Positions 1 through 12,386 of a stretch of DNA of 64,000 nucleotides are shown in pieces; within the stretch, counting starts at the first letter, position 1, and the number at the start of each line of letters is the position of its first letter. Source of the stretch: Owenia fusiformis (taxonomy: Eukaryota; Annelida; Polychaeta; Sabellida; Oweniidae); assembly GCA_903813345.2 (NCBI GenBank), contig CAIIXF020000008.1, positions 14,556,822-14,620,821 of the forward strand. Direction: 5' to 3'. The notes beneath the pieces are model-generated. The model made no database searches and was not told where the DNA came from. It was given only the letters and a program-made list of their open reading frames with translations. Made by a program: the position numbers and the translations under genes.

Positions 1-877
1 ATTTCCTAATAGGTATTCCTTGGCAAGCAAGTCATACACTGTTATTCTACAATAAAACAATGATTTTCAATTATTTTTCATTATTACACATTCGAACATG
101 ACTGTATTCACGCCTTCTATAAAATGTGAACAAAGTCAACATTTCACCCGGGGTATAATCGCGAACAATACCCCTGGTAATATGAGTAATGAATGACGTC
201 ATAACGGTGGGCCGTAGTAATGGCGGACCATAAATGAATATTCAAAACATTTTGGAGAGTTTTCATGTTCGAATCATAATATAGACCTCGGATCAGGTGT
301 AATGTTGTCGTATACACCCCTTAGGGCTAGGCACAAAAGCTTTTGAACCCCTCACTCCCTTCGGTCATTTGGGGTACAGAAAACGTTTGTGCCTAGCCCT
401 GCGGGGTGTATTCGACAATATTACCCCTGCTCTTCGGTCTTTCTTAAATAATATACTAGTAATCATAGAAGAATCAGAGATGAGACTGCAGTGGACTGAG
501 CAAAGGATAATAAGACTGTACTTTTGGAAGCAATGTTTTCAATAAATCAGTCAATGTGCCCTGACTTAGAACCTCGAAATACCATACATCTATATATGGT
601 ATAGCAAGTAATTTATAAGATTTATACCTTTTTATATGAGCATTTACTGATATGAGCCATGCTAACCATTACTTTCAGACTAATTTTGGTAACCTTAACC
701 TTTGGTATCTTAAAATCCTCTATTTTACATATGATATCATCTATTTTGAAGAGTTTAAATATCTTAATATGTTATCTAATTTGAGATTTCTAGCTTCTTA
801 TTTCATCTTATAGTTCAAATCATCAAGGTTTACTTCATTAGTCTACAAAAACAATACATATAGGCCTACTTGCTTAC
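1..877. other. Intron of gene A (probable) with palindromic repeat
   Basis: This AT-rich stretch has no recognised exon. It should be the intron after gene A's exon 1139-878, because the second half of the CUB-like domain is not present here. It holds the inverted repeat at 288-441 and nothing else I can support. Confidence 0.5.
288..441. repeat. Palindromic MITE-like element
   Basis: Arms 299-337 and 386-424 are near-perfect inverted copies built around TACACCCCTTAGGGCTAGG and CCTAGCCCTGCGGGGTGTA. Pairing continues weakly outward to about 288 and 441. Confidence 0.8.
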
Positions 878-2023
878 CCGTCATCATCTCTCACGCGTGG
901 ACCACCAGGAAAGTATGATGAAATGTAAATATCGTTGCCAGTGTTGCCATCGACAGCTATTTCATAGGAAGGAAACTTAATGGATAGTTTAGTATCAGGG
1001 CTTGCAGCAACAAAGGTCACATCACAGGTGATCTTCTCACCATCTTCGTATTGTACATCATCAAGGTAGTTGTTAAGATCAAAGGTTTGGTATTGAGAGA
1101 AGATTGTCACTGTCATGTTACAATAATCCAGAAAAGATCCTGGAATCAAAAATTAGAGAATCTCAGTATTTAGATTGGAACAAAAGGTGGTCTGTTTAGG
1201 TGTGGGGGGGGGGAATGGTGTGCTGGTACAACAACTATTGTAGTTTTTTGTCGCATTTCATGTTTTTGTCTTTATTGTTTACAAATTTCAAATGTTGTAG
1301 CTCCAGATATATAGTTACAAGGTTCACCATAAGATGGCTAATTTGGCTCATTCAGACATGAATAGATTTAGAAAATCAATTTTCATCTAATCTTTTTGAG
1401 TTTGATACTTAGTTTGAAATATCTTCTTTAAAAGAAATTATCTGTTCAATACAAGAAAGGTTATATCAGTTTTAATGATTTAATGTATAGCATGGGCTGA
1501 TTGGCCTCGCTAACAAATCTAACAAACCTAAAAATCTCATTTTCAAAAAAAAGTTTGATAAAAAATTTAAAACCACATTTTAGATGTAATTCTGCATGTA
1601 AATTGCAAATATGATATCACTGACTTCGATTATATAATGCTCAAAATCAAGATTATATTTACTTGCATCTAGTCTATTTCTATCATTTTCATTTGTTGAT
1701 TTTGTGCAATGATGTTTTATCACTTTTTTATCATAGGCTAGATGTTATTTGTTGCTATTAAATGATTGTTTACTGATCATCATTCATGATATTTTTTTTT
1801 GTTTCATTTGCTGAATTTCTAAATTTTAGTTTACATTAGTGCTTTCCATTTTATTTAAAATTAAGAGACTGACTGGACATAAAATTATTTTCTCTAAGAA
1901 CATCGATATTCGAGAAAATTAAAGAAAATTGACATGGTACAACCTGATAACCTATAAGCACTTACCATTGCTAACATTTACCATTGAGAGCAATAGAACT
2001 ACACACATCGCCAACAACCACAT
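878..2023 (-). CDS. Gene A: secreted/membrane protein, 5' part (signal peptide exon plus first half of CUB-like domain)
   Basis: Two coding exons are visible on the minus strand: 2023-1966 (signal peptide starting MWLLAMCVVLLL, ending phase 1) and 1139-878 (phase 1 in, phase 2 out). The second exon begins GSFLDYC and contains YEDGEKITCDV and KFPSYEIAVDG; it matches the gene B exon 18018-18285 in sequence, length class and both phases. A 3' splice site just 5' of the start codon (exon about 2062-2024) is mirrored in gene B, so both paralogues seem to have a spliced 5' UTR. Unlike gene B, the CUB-like exon follows the signal peptide exon directly, with no N-terminal Cys module and no Pro-rich linker. 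The rest of the gene should lie left of position 1. The CUB-like label rests on strand pattern and the two cysteines only. The protein probably goes to the cell surface or is secreted. Confidence 0.75.
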
Positions 2024-2062
2024 GGTTGAGCTTTCACTGCACTGCTTGTTTGACAGATATTT
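2024..2062 (-). other. Gene A 5' UTR exon segment
   Basis: On the minus strand a TATTTCAG acceptor precedes 39 nt that run into the start codon at 2023. Gene B has the same arrangement (acceptor then 35 nt to its ATG at 12387), so the spliced 5' UTR predates the duplication. Confidence 0.6.
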
Positions 2063-2989
2063 CTGAAATAAGAGTTTATAAAATTCAGTGTCTATTTTTT
2101 AACATAAAGTGATCAGAGGGTATAGGCCAGGATACAGCATGGGTTTTGGGAAGTTCAAGGGCCACTTGATAGACATAATGTTTCTGAAAGATGACTTCAT
2201 TTAGCATCAATTCATATATGTCTGGGTCTTTTTAGTTTGTGGACGAAGGATTCTGAGCAGTTTTACCCCCCTAGAATAATATTTCAGGGGGGTATACATT
2301 AACTATAGCACTGATTTATACATATTATGTTGCTAGCACTGTTGTCAAGTGTTTCCCAAAGTTATAGGGAGATACTACAAAACAAACTAAAATATACAAA
2401 AGTTAGGCCATGTATAAATGTTCCTATTTTTACATATACTGTTTCAAAATGGTTCTTTGACTGCTTATTTTTTAGATTCAAAGTAGTTCCGAACATTTAA
2501 AATTTTACTGTAATGGGGTTCAAATTCACTCAGTGTATACTACCCTCTGGAAGGCACGGGAGGGTCCTATTCACGAGGTAACTCTTATTTTTCTCATTGA
2601 ACTGCTTGCCTTTCTTATAAGGGGTGTATACACTGCCAGGCGAAATGCTTGAAACGGGGCCGGGTGAAAAGGTAGAAAAGCTTGAAATGAAAGAAAATGT
2701 GAAAACAATTTAGGGGAATTGATTGAAATGGCCAAACAGGCGCAAGCAGCGAAAAAGTAATTTTCTTTTCAATCGTTTCCTCATAAATTGGTTGTTGGAT
2801 TGAAATGCTTGATATGGCAAAACAGGCGCAAACAGCGAAACTACGATTGAACTGATTGAAACGCTATTTAAAGTGTATACAGGGCTTTTAAAGTTTAGGT
2901 GAAAGCATGGACTTCAAATGAAGCCCATGGTGAAAGAGACCAAAACACTGACTACTATTTTTTTCATGGCCTGAGTTCGTCGCTAACAT

Positions 2990-3732
2990 GCTAAATATAA
3001 GAGTTAGCTGACTTACCTTCTAAAGGTTAGAACCCGAATCTTAATGAAACCATATCACCTTTGTTCCATCAACCATGGAGCATTTGCCACAACATCCAAG
3101 AGGTAGATCATGGACCGAGAAAATGAATGATTTCCTGTAAGTTCCGGAAGTTTCAATACGAAAAATTACCGAACATATGTGAAAACCGAATATTTGTTCA
3201 TTGTTTTCACGATTTACAGGTTCGTTTGTTCTTCAATGTTTTGGTCTAAATTATAAAGCATCACCAACAGGTCTTACTCTATTAATCGACTAATACAGCA
3301 GACGGCTCATATTTCTACGTAGCATTTCGTTCAGACCAATAGTGGGAATGTAGATCACACAGTTTCGTTCGTTGCGTACTTCACTTGAAATTGGTAATTT
3401 TAATATTGGCTACTTCACTTAGCTTGGCGGATGTAGAACATTGCCTAATATTCTTTTAATTTTCACACCAGACATGCTTGGTTGACACGTCAACAAAGTA
3501 AAGTTCAAGGGTCAATGCGTTATTTCGTGATAACTACAACGCCTTCCCGGAAGTCAATATTGATGAAAAATGAAAAAGTTGGAAAAGCATTTACACTAAT
3601 TTCTATCAAATGCTGTGTTTATGCATCATCATCGACGCAACAAAGGTGATATGGTTTCATTAAGATTCGGGTTCTAACCTTTAGAAGGTAAGTCAGACTC
3701 CCAAACGTCAGCTAACTCTTATATTTAGCTAG
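2990..3732. mobile_element. 740-bp inverted-repeat element nested in the 2.5-kb element
   Basis: The arm at about 2990-3065 pairs with about 3637-3732. Both contain GGTTAGAACCCGAATCTTAA or its complement. The right arm has an extra stretch of about 17 bp (ACTCCCAAACGTC region). The body has no coding signal. Confidence 0.8.
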
Positions 3733-4417
3733 TTCAACGTCGTTAAACTCAATAACGGCTTTCTTTAATATTAGGAATTTTTTGGGGGCCGTTATTGAGT
3801 TTAACCTCTTTACTATTCTTTCCTTTGATAATAACACAATATTAGTGTGTTAAATGCTCATTTATACTCGTAAAATGAGGCTACACTTACCGATCTCTAA
3901 AATGACATTTCAGCATGTCCGTCATTTTGTCTGTTCGTCCGAGTGTCCCGGATCGTAAAATTAAAGTACTAGCGAAACGAAATTGTTGTCAAATAGATTG
4001 ATAATTATTATCGCGATTACTCACATTTGAAGATAAATTTTGAGGATAACAGGTACCTTTGATTGATTTATATAGCGCGTGTATACACGCGAAATAGTTA
4101 TTAATTGCAAACCTACTGTTTGTAAATGCAGTGCCGCGATGACGATTAATTTCTGATACGATTTGCAATTTCGATGTTATCGAAACTGACGACATTTTCG
4201 TCATATTCCAAACCTGTCTCAAATATTTTTGTAATTATGCATCAATAGGGTCTAAGGGGGATACGGGATGGTGTGTATATATTCATAAGGTATGTATGCA
4301 TGCTTGAATCACATTCTTTGTGTAATATTTCCATGGTTTCAGGGTTTAATTAGTTCCGCTTGTCGAAACCTGCGGAACGATTAAATTAACGCATCAAGGG
4401 CAAAATGATCATGGAGG

Positions 4418-4478
4418 TTAGACCTAGCCGGGCCCATAAGACATGTCAGATAAGAAACGAGGCCCAGGCTAGGTCTAA
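4418..4478. repeat. Short hairpin
   Basis: TTAGACCTAGCC and GGCTAGGTCTAA form a stem of at least 12 bp around a loop of about 37 nt. It lies within the 2.5-kb composite element. Confidence 0.6.
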
Positions 4479-4544
4479 TGTTGTTGGACTAATATTTAGC
4501 ATCACAGAGACATGTAGCACTATGATATGAGATAGTATGTATCC

Positions 4545-4573
4545 AACAGACCGAATATAATATTCGGTCTGTT
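4545..4573. repeat. 29-bp perfect odd palindrome
   Basis: AACAGACCGAATAT and its exact complement flank a single central A. It may be the collapsed remnant of a foldback element. Confidence 0.8.
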
Positions 4574-5721
4574 ATGATTGATATATTTCCTATGGAAATC
4601 GCGGTGATATTTTTTGCACATAAATTTCTCGTTTATTACAAGAATGTTCACCTTGAAAATTGGTGAATATGTTGAAGAGATGTTCATTTTAAACTAGAAG
4701 CAAAAATATTTGTATAAGGCGGGTACAAGTTGATATAAAATAATGAAATGTTCAGACTCACCAAAACTTCAGGATGTGTTTATAAGTACATCGCGAAATC
4801 AATGTCAAGGACGTTTGAGTTCACGAGATCCAAACGAGATATGCAAATTTTTTGAACTTTGACAACACATGACCACTTGATTACCTCGGCCTTCTTCATG
4901 AATATTTCCGCTCTATTTACTATAAATGAAGAAAATTAATCGGGATAATGATAATAAATGACTAGATCTAATAAATTCACGCACAAATGGAATTTATCAA
5001 CACGCTTCCGTCCGCTCCACGTGTTATTTGTTTACAAATACACTGACGTCACTGGCTAAATCTCGTTTATCGTGAGAATTGGCATTGCCAAAATGGCTTG
5101 ACCTAATCAATGGCTTCGCTACAAGAAGCGTCTGTACATTTTATGAATATCTTCAGTAAGAGGACAATATACGAAAAAATAATATTGTAAGTACTTTACA
5201 AGGTAATCATTTTATCATTTAACAAACTTATTTGTAACATTTATTCAACACCACATTTTACAATAGGTGACTTACAGTCTGAATATTTATTCAGACGAAG
5301 GATACAGTCTATGATATGAGATGAGCACTATGATAGGCCCTATAGTACTCTATCTATATAAAGCCCCATATCAGTCATCATAAACAATACCATATAAGGT
5401 GCTACAAGATCCTGTGTTTAGCATGTTAGTGACGAACTCAGGCCATGAAAAAAATAGTAAAACTGGATTTCCTTATTTTTCATAAAACATTGATATGGAC
5501 TGTACTCACTTATATAACCCTATCTAGTGTCAGTCTCTCCAGGTTTGCTTGGTATAAAACTTCGCCTAAAATAATTCCTGTGTATTTTTCAATATTATTA
5601 TCGGGATTTTTGAAAAGTAACTGATTTAGATGCAAAATTTGTTGAATTTTCGCAACTTCCTCTTGTTTGCTGGGCCAGTTTCGTTTTCCTGATAAAATTT
5701 TTTTGCGCGTGCGCACTCGTT

Positions 5722-5788
5722 GATATATTTGATTGGTCATTGAAGTGGTAGATTTTATCATTGACCAATCAAATTTATCAAAATATGC
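5722..5788. repeat. Inverted repeat
   Basis: The arms TTTGATTGGTCA and TGACCAATCAAA extend by partial pairing on the outside, with a 22-nt loop. Confidence 0.65.
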
Positions 5789-6037
5789 ACATGTGTATAG
5801 TAAGAAAATTGTACCAGGAAAGCGAAACTGGCATAGCAAAGCTGTTAAAAAAGGAAGTTGTGAATTTCGACGAATCCAGGAAAACAAGGTAATATAATAG
5901 TATTAGATGACTTACCATGAAAAGACACATTGTATATTCTATAAAAGAAATTGAAATGTATGATAGGAAGTCCTCTGCAAAACTGAAGAGACTAGGACCA
6001 TTGCCTAAAGGGTTTTCAAAACTGGATAGTCAGCATC

Positions 6038-6279
6038 TACAGTTGGGGACATAAATAAATGACAGGTGGATTTGCTGAAGTGAGGATTTCCCATGTTAAA
6101 AATAAGAGAATTTTCAAGAGGCCATACATCAGTGGATGAGATTATACAAAATGTAAAATATACAAATTTTAAGGGATATGTATCTAGACAATATTGGAAA
6201 TTATGGGCTTTCAGACGACCATAATTAGGAAATGGTGATCGAAAATCGACCTGTCATTTATTTTTGTCCCCAACTGTAC
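6038..6279. mobile_element. MITE with GGGGACAAAAATAAATGACAG-type termini
   Basis: The left end (ACAGTTGGGGACATAAATAA) and right end (TTATTTTTGTCCCCAACTGT) are inverted copies of about 33 bp. The right end recurs at 43456-43526 with the adjoining GACCACCATAATTAGGAAAT. Confidence 0.8.
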
Positions 6280-6287
6280 ATGTGTAT

Positions 6288-6943
6288 TAACCAAACCCAT
6301 CTGACCCAGTTACAGTGGGGGACAAAAATAAAACTCAACGTTCACAAGTTGTCACAATGAGCTAATTTCCAAGTTTCGTGTCTCAAACTCTCCCAAGCGG
6401 TAGAAAAATAATTCCCGCTCACTAAAGTAGCACAATAAATGAATCCAAAGCTTCATACCTGCAAATAATGGATAAATCCCTACCAAATCGAATGAATGTT
6501 TTCATGAATCGCCATGTTTGTTATCCAAGGACGGTTGACTCCCAGAATGCAACATCAGTTAACCATATTTACTCATGACAGCTAAAAATGGCGGAACAGC
6601 ATTTTGAAAGCTGGCACGTGTCATGTTGCATTCTGGGAGCCAATCTTCCGTTCCGGTGCAATCGGGCGACAAAATCACCTCCATATTTGAAGAGTCGGCA
6701 TAACATGTGAATATCCACTTCAACTTTTGAAGTTCTTATTTGTCATTAGGGACACAAATTCCACTATATTTGGACTTACTAAGACGGAGAAAATAGAGCA
6801 CTGAATACACTGAGGTAAGAATTTATTACATGTGCGACAGCATGTAATTTTCATAGCTTTTGCAATTCTTTATGATCCCCACTGTATCTACTCCTGAAGT
6901 AGTAGTAAGGAGTAGATAACTGGGCCAGACGGGTTTGGTTACA
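6288..6943. mobile_element. Nested set of three inverted-repeat elements
   Basis: The outermost arms AACCAAACCCATCTGACCCA (6289 onward) and TGGGCCAGACGGGTTTGGTT (ending 6940) enclose a pair ACAGTGGGGGAC / GATCCCCACTGT (about 6312 and 6893). Those in turn enclose CCCAGAATGCAACAT / ATGTTGCATTCTGGG (about 6540 and 6639). The third relates to the palindrome at 56500-56679. Confidence 0.75.
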
Positions 6944-7560
6944 TGTATATATCTAACATAACATAATCACTTTTATTATATGAAGATTGAGGGTGGCACA
7001 TTCTAAGAAAATCTTATTTTGTACTTTTTGTGGATGATTTAAACACGCGGTACTTATTACCTTGCTACCCTGGCTTTGGAAAATCAATGATTGTGAGCTG
7101 AGGCTCGGGTATACTGTCATTAATAAAAAAAATCAGTCTTATTCTTGTCCATTAATATTACCGAAGTAATTTATTAAAAGAATCGAGCTCTCAGTATATT
7201 ATACATGTACACCACGCATAATAACTTAGTACACTATATGATAGCGGACATTTTTAGCGCATTCCTGGGCCTCAGATTGTGAGTCTCACACTACACCGTT
7301 TTTCTTCAAACTTGTTCCATTAAGCATGTTAAAACCTTCACAGAAATACCTTTCAGTCGAGACATTGCTTTTGTTTACAAAGTCCCTCATTTTAGCGGCG
7401 TTTTGGTCCCCAGATGTGAAGTTGCAAATCCTCAGAGATTTCAACCACAATCCTTGATATCTCGCCAGTTCTTCTATCACTCTCCCCCATATTCTGCGCA
7501 AGGACTCCCATTACAACGCTGCATCAACATGTTTATTACAAGAAATGCAGCAATTTTCAA

Positions 7561-7891
7561 AAGACCTACGCAACTGTTCGAAATTGACCAAAATGCCTCG
7601 TTGTCTTCCAAAACGCCCCGCAGAGTCTATGACTACAAAACGTAAGACCTACGCAACTGTTCGAAATTGACCAAAATGCCTCGTTGTCTTCCAAAACGCC
7701 CCGCAGAGTCTATGACTACAAAACGTAAGACCTACGCAACTGTTCGAAATTGACCAAAACGCCCTGTTGTCTTCCAAAACGCCCCGCAGAGTCTATGACT
7801 ACAAAACGTAAGACTTACGCAACTGTTCGAAATTGACCAAAACGCCCTGTTGTCTTCCAAAACGCCCCGCAGAGTCTATGACTACAAACGT
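7561..7891 (+). repeat. 83-bp tandem repeat, four copies
   Basis: Unit starts are at 7561, 7644, 7727 and 7810. Copies 1-2 read AATGCCTCG where copies 3-4 read ACGCCCTG, and the last copy lacks one A. Identity between units is very high, suggesting recent expansion. No ORF-like conservation is seen: 83 is not a multiple of 3. Confidence 0.95.
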
Positions 7892-7899
7892 ATAGTTTC

Positions 7900-9650
7900 A
7901 AGATGTATAGATCCAACGAGGATTGTTGTTGTTGTTGTCGTTTCACATATATTGTTTTAGAAAACACATCAGACACCTCTTTTGTTCTTGGTGTCATATG
8001 TTCGGAATGAAATGAAACATCTATCTTAACCTCATTGGAACTAAATGACATAAACACAAAGTGTTTAGGTCTCTCAATATTGTAATTGTATAAAGGAAAG
8101 TTTGGTTGTTTTTAAAAAAGTATCTTGTTGATGAAATAAAAGGTTTATCTTTATTTTTATCTATTTTGGGGTTTTTGTTTTAATTTTTTGAATACTTCTT
8201 GTACAATCAACCAAAATTTCCTTTGTATAACTATAATATTAAGAGGTTTAAGAAAATGTTGTTAAACAATTGCAAGTTAAAAAACAAAAAAATGTTAATA
8301 AAAACAGTTATTATAAAATACAAAATAATTTTCGCATTAAATTGTTGTCAATCAGTCAACATTATAGGACCGTGTTTTTTTACAGAATGTTTTCAATAAT
8401 TGGTTTAAGAGAAAAACATTGTTGAATTCAGTTTACCATATCGATACCTATCCTTTGATTATGAAATTGCTGTCACTTGACTTTTTGTAAATGTAAGTAA
8501 TTTAGTAATTTAGCTTACCATACTATATATCCTAAACTTCAGGTATCCGCAAACTCAAATCTTATGCTATAGCCTTGTTAAATCGGAAAATGAGCGATTC
8601 CGGCAGTGTTATGTTGAAAATCACAAGCCTGCCTTTAATGTATTTAATGAATACCTCGATTCATAAGGAAAGTACTCACAATATGTGGGAAAACCACAAA
8701 TTAAAAGCGCTTAAATAAGTAGCAATTGACCGAAAAAAAATTTTTTGCATTAAACTATTTGGACGTGTCCAAAAATGTCCCTTCTCATTCGTTAACTCCA
8801 TTTTCTACATTTACAGCCATTTATGGCAATTTTAAGATAAAGATAGTTAAAATATAAACATGATCTTTAGAGCAGTGAATATTATTCCACGTTGTTGAAT
8901 GGATAGTCTGTTTAAACTGAATTAAATAACACTAAATGCAAATTTAGTACATATATTTCTGGCATTTTTGGTATATAGGCCCTAATTGCGAGTACTATGA
9001 AGTATGGAATGATCGCCAAGATAGAAACATGGATATGAAGAAGAACATCTTAGGTAGAAGTCAAGTAAGGCCATAAGAAGTAGATTCTTTGTTGAGCGTC
9101 CCCTTGCTTGCACGATTTTGAGTAAATCAGAAAAAACAAACACATTTAAATTGCAATCACAAGGGTCTGAAAGTACCATCGCATTTCGTTCAATCAGAAT
9201 CAATTGAAATAACGGATAATTTGACATGCGTCAAAATTGACGGTGATATTGATTAATTTGGGCATATATTGTGTATTTTCTTATTTTTTAGTCTTGAATA
9301 ATAGCCATGTTTAAATATATGGTATAAAATGTATAGATATGTATTTGTTATCACTGCAAATTTTTTATGTCATCACTTTTTATGCCCATAAAATGTATAC
9401 AATTCTCAGCAAACAAGTTTGTGTTTTTTCTAGAGTTTGTGTTTGTTTTCCTTGTATCCTTGCATGATTTTTGACAGGACACAAAACAAAGAATCTTATC
9501 CTTATGGCCTAATGTTAGTTTGTAAAATATAGAATATTCTTACCGTTTTGCTCTATTCCAACAAATGTCGTATTCCATGTTCTTACAAAACACATCTAAA
9601 TCGTTTGAAAAACATGTCTGGAACAATTTCCATTGTTAAGACTTGACCGT
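7900..9650. other. AT-rich intergenic stretch, nothing recognised
   Basis: Only short incidental ORFs and A/T runs are present. No repeat arms, RNA gene or exon could be supported. Confidence 0.5.
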
Positions 9651-9656
9651 GTATAT

Positions 9657-9905
9657 CTGCCCTGTCAACCCTCATGCATTAGGCGTGATTGTCACGCATT
9701 TGCTGGAAAAATAGAAATCACGCATCAATGTAGCGTGTATGATCAAATATCACGCAAATAATTTTGTTGATATTTTTAAAAATCGTTTTTTGTGAAATGC
9801 CGACACGGTAAAATACCGAATGGCGAAAAAAAGCGAACACATTCCGTTTGTGTCACGCATTTTGTACAAAATATGTGTAAATATCACGCATTTGTTTCGA
9901 AAAAA
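9657..9905. repeat. Diverged copy of the CACGCAT-rich element
   Basis: It begins CCCTGTCAACCCTCATGCAT and carries several CACGCAT/CACGCAAAT motifs, ACATTCCGTTTGTGTCACGC and similar. It resembles the element at 58655-59264. Confidence 0.5.
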
Positions 9906-10518
9906 TTTATACCTTATGAACGGATGGAGGTGAGAGAACATCCTCCTGTTGTATACCCGAGAAAGTAATCAAACTGCAGTATTTGGTCATTTCTAATGCG
10001 CAGAATTTCTTTACTGGGGTCTTTCTGAAAATGTTGGTTACCTCTATATACTAAGTTTGTATACTATAAAATAAGTTAGCATATCTTGCTAGATTGTTTA
10101 GCATATCAATACGAGGAAGACTTTGGAAAAGTTGATGCTAAATCCTATGCTAGTAAAACTTATGTAAATGCTATGCTAGAATAATTTATGTAAAATGCTA
10201 GTAAAAGTTATTAGAAATGCTATGCTAGTAAATATAAAAACAACGGGGTTCGAAATAAATTATAAACACAAAATGCAGTATGTAAAAAGGTCAATCTGAC
10301 ATATGTTTGTGTAAGAATATGTTTTTATTTGTGTTGAGTCTTTTGGAAGTGTTCATAACCCCTTATCTTATTGATTCAAAAGAAAAATGATAGAAAACTG
10401 CAAATATAGTGCATGTTTAGTATCATAGTAGAAGGTAAGGATATTAATATGTTATATACGGTAGGTGTAGTGCAATAAGATTAGTAATGAGATGTTAAGT
10501 TGATATTGTTTTCATTTT

Positions 10519-11647
10519 TATGTCACCACCAAAAGTGGTGACATATTGTTATGGTCTCCGTTTTTTTTGCGACGGCGTCTGGCGGTTGGTGGTTGGTGGT
10601 TGGTGGTTGGCGTCCGGCGTCTGTAACAATTTCTTACAACTTCCTATAACTTAACAAATACTGTTTAGACTGACTTCAATTTTTTTCTAAATCATCTACA
10701 TGTTCTCAGAAGTTCAAATCTGACTTTAGATTTGACATTTGACCTTCAATGACCTTCTCAAGGTCAAAAAGGTCTTTTTTCAACTTGCTTCACATTGACT
10801 AAATTTTTTTTCAAAATCATCTACATGTTCTCAGAAATTCAAATCTGACTTTAGATTTGACATTTGACCTTCAAATCTGACTTTAGATTTGACATTTGAC
10901 CTTCAATGACCTTCTCAAGGTCAAAAAAGGTCAAAAAGGTCTGTTTTCAACTTGCTTCAAATTGACTAAATTTTTTTTTCAAAATCATCTACGTGTTCTC
11001 AGAAATTCAAATCTGACTTAAGATTTGACATTTGACCTTCAATGACCTTCTCAAGGTCAAAAAAGGTCAAAAAGGTCTGTTTTCAACTTGCTTCAAATTG
11101 ACTAATTTTTTTTTTCAAAATCATCTACATGTTCTCAGAAATTCAAATCTGACTTTAGATTTGACATTTGACCTTTAATGACCTTCTCAAGGTCAAAAAA
11201 GGTAAAAAAGGTCTGTTTTCAACTTGCTTCAAATTGACTAAATTTTTTTTTCAAAATCATCTACATGTTCTCAGAAATTCAAATCTGACTTTAGATTTGA
11301 CATTTGACCTTCAATGACCTTCTCAAAGTCAAAAAAGGTCAAAAAGGTCTTTTTTCAACTTGCTTCAAATCGACTAATTTTTTTTTTCAAAATCATCTAC
11401 ATGTTCTCAGAAATTCTAATCTGACTTTAGATTTGACATTTGACCTTTAATGACCTTCTCAAGGTCAAAAAGATCTGTTTTCAACTTGCTTCAAATTGAC
11501 CAAATTTTTTTTTCAAAATCATCTACATCTTTTCAAGTGTTCTAATTTGACTTTACAAGTTCTCAGAAATTCAAATCTGACTTAAGTTTGAACTCATAAT
11601 ATTGTGAGCAACTAGGTGGTGACATTTTGTCATGTTAATGCCTTGTT
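10519..11647 (+). mobile_element. Dispersed element family 2, long copy with internal satellite
   Basis: The 5' end is ATGTCACCACC followed by a small hairpin partner AAGTGGTGACAT; the 3' end is GGTGGTGACATTTTGTCATG then TTAATGCCTTGTT. The ends form a subterminal inverted repeat (ATGTCACCACC/GGTGGTGACAT). The interior is a tandem array (next entry). Related copies are at 28110-28328, 29539-29692, 33792-33870, 40659-41110 and a 3' remnant at 56121-56152. Confidence 0.8.
10640..11600 (+). repeat. Approximately seven tandem units (125-168 bp) rich in TGACCTT/AAGGTCA
   Basis: The marker CTACATGTTCTCAG recurs at about 10696, 10821, 10989, 11125, 11261, 11397 and (degenerate) 11523. Typical spacing is 136 bp; the 168-bp unit has a short internal duplication. 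Each unit contains TGACCTTCAATGACCTTCTC and AAGGTCAAAAAAGGTCAAAA or close variants. Confidence 0.9.
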
Positions 11648-12351
11648 GATATATTACCAAGTTAAGATTATATCAATATAACAGGTATAAACGAAAAGAA
11701 TCTAAAGTATAGTACCTGGACCAAATGAATATCTGTGAAACAGATATAGACTTAAAAGCAGCCATCATCAAAAATCATACCATTTTTTATTTTCAATGAG
11801 AAAAAGATGTTTCTGAGCTATCAAGGCAACATTTGTCTTAACATCTTTGTCAGACCTATTTTCTTTAAATATATGGACATGCCTATCTATTTCAGCATTT
11901 AGAAGTGTAAATTAAGTTACAGTTTCCATAAGAGGAGTCTTATAGATTTTTAAGATATACTTCATTACAAGATTTTAACTGCAGAATTGTGCAGAAAATG
12001 CTGAACTAACATTTATTCAGGGGGTTTCTTTATCGATAATGAAAATAGATGTAAGCCTTGGTGAAATATCAAAAACTTCAATTTATTCTGACACTAGGTC
12101 TATGATTGTTGGATACATCTCTGCACTAATTGTTCAGTCTTTAACAGAAGATATTAAAATGCAGAAATGCCTAGCAACTAGAAATTATCTTGAAATAAAG
12201 ACAGAATTGTTAGACTTTTTTATTTAGAAATTGGGCATTGCATCGAAAATAGAGAGCAAAATCTTACTCTCAGAGTCTGTAGATGTCCCCTCTGATCCCT
12301 TTATAATTAAGGAAATAGATTCTTAAATGGATACCCATTTTTGTGTTTCAG

Positions 12352-12386
12352 ATCAATGAAACAAAGAGTGAAGGCGGACCACAACC
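12352..12386 (+). other. Gene B 5' UTR exon segment
   Basis: A TTTGTGTTTCAG acceptor ends at 12351 and 35 nt lead to the ATG at 12387. The upstream non-coding exon was not located. Confidence 0.55.

Larger units (their letters stand above)
2954..5458. mobile_element. Composite 2.5-kb terminal-inverted-repeat element
   Basis: 42-bp arms at 2954-2995 and 5417-5458 are inverted copies with about one mismatch (landmarks CATGGCCTGAGTTCG and CGAACTCAGGCCATG). No transposase is recognisable between them. A second inverted pair sits inside at the left end (next entry). Confidence 0.75.

Noticed and set aside
5510-5887. 125-codon minus-strand ORF
   Set aside because: It spans an inverted repeat and shows no domain or splice context, so it is probably chance in repeat DNA.
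7561-7891. Possible CRISPR-like array
   Set aside because: The units are contiguous with no variable spacers; this is a plain tandem repeat in eukaryotic DNA.
7286-8057. Several ORFs over the 83-bp tandem array
   Set aside because: The 83-bp unit shifts frame every copy, so no repeat protein is encoded.
12039-12227. 62-codon ORF just upstream of gene B
   Set aside because: No signal peptide, domain or splice support. It looks at most like a transposon remnant, and I could not identify one.
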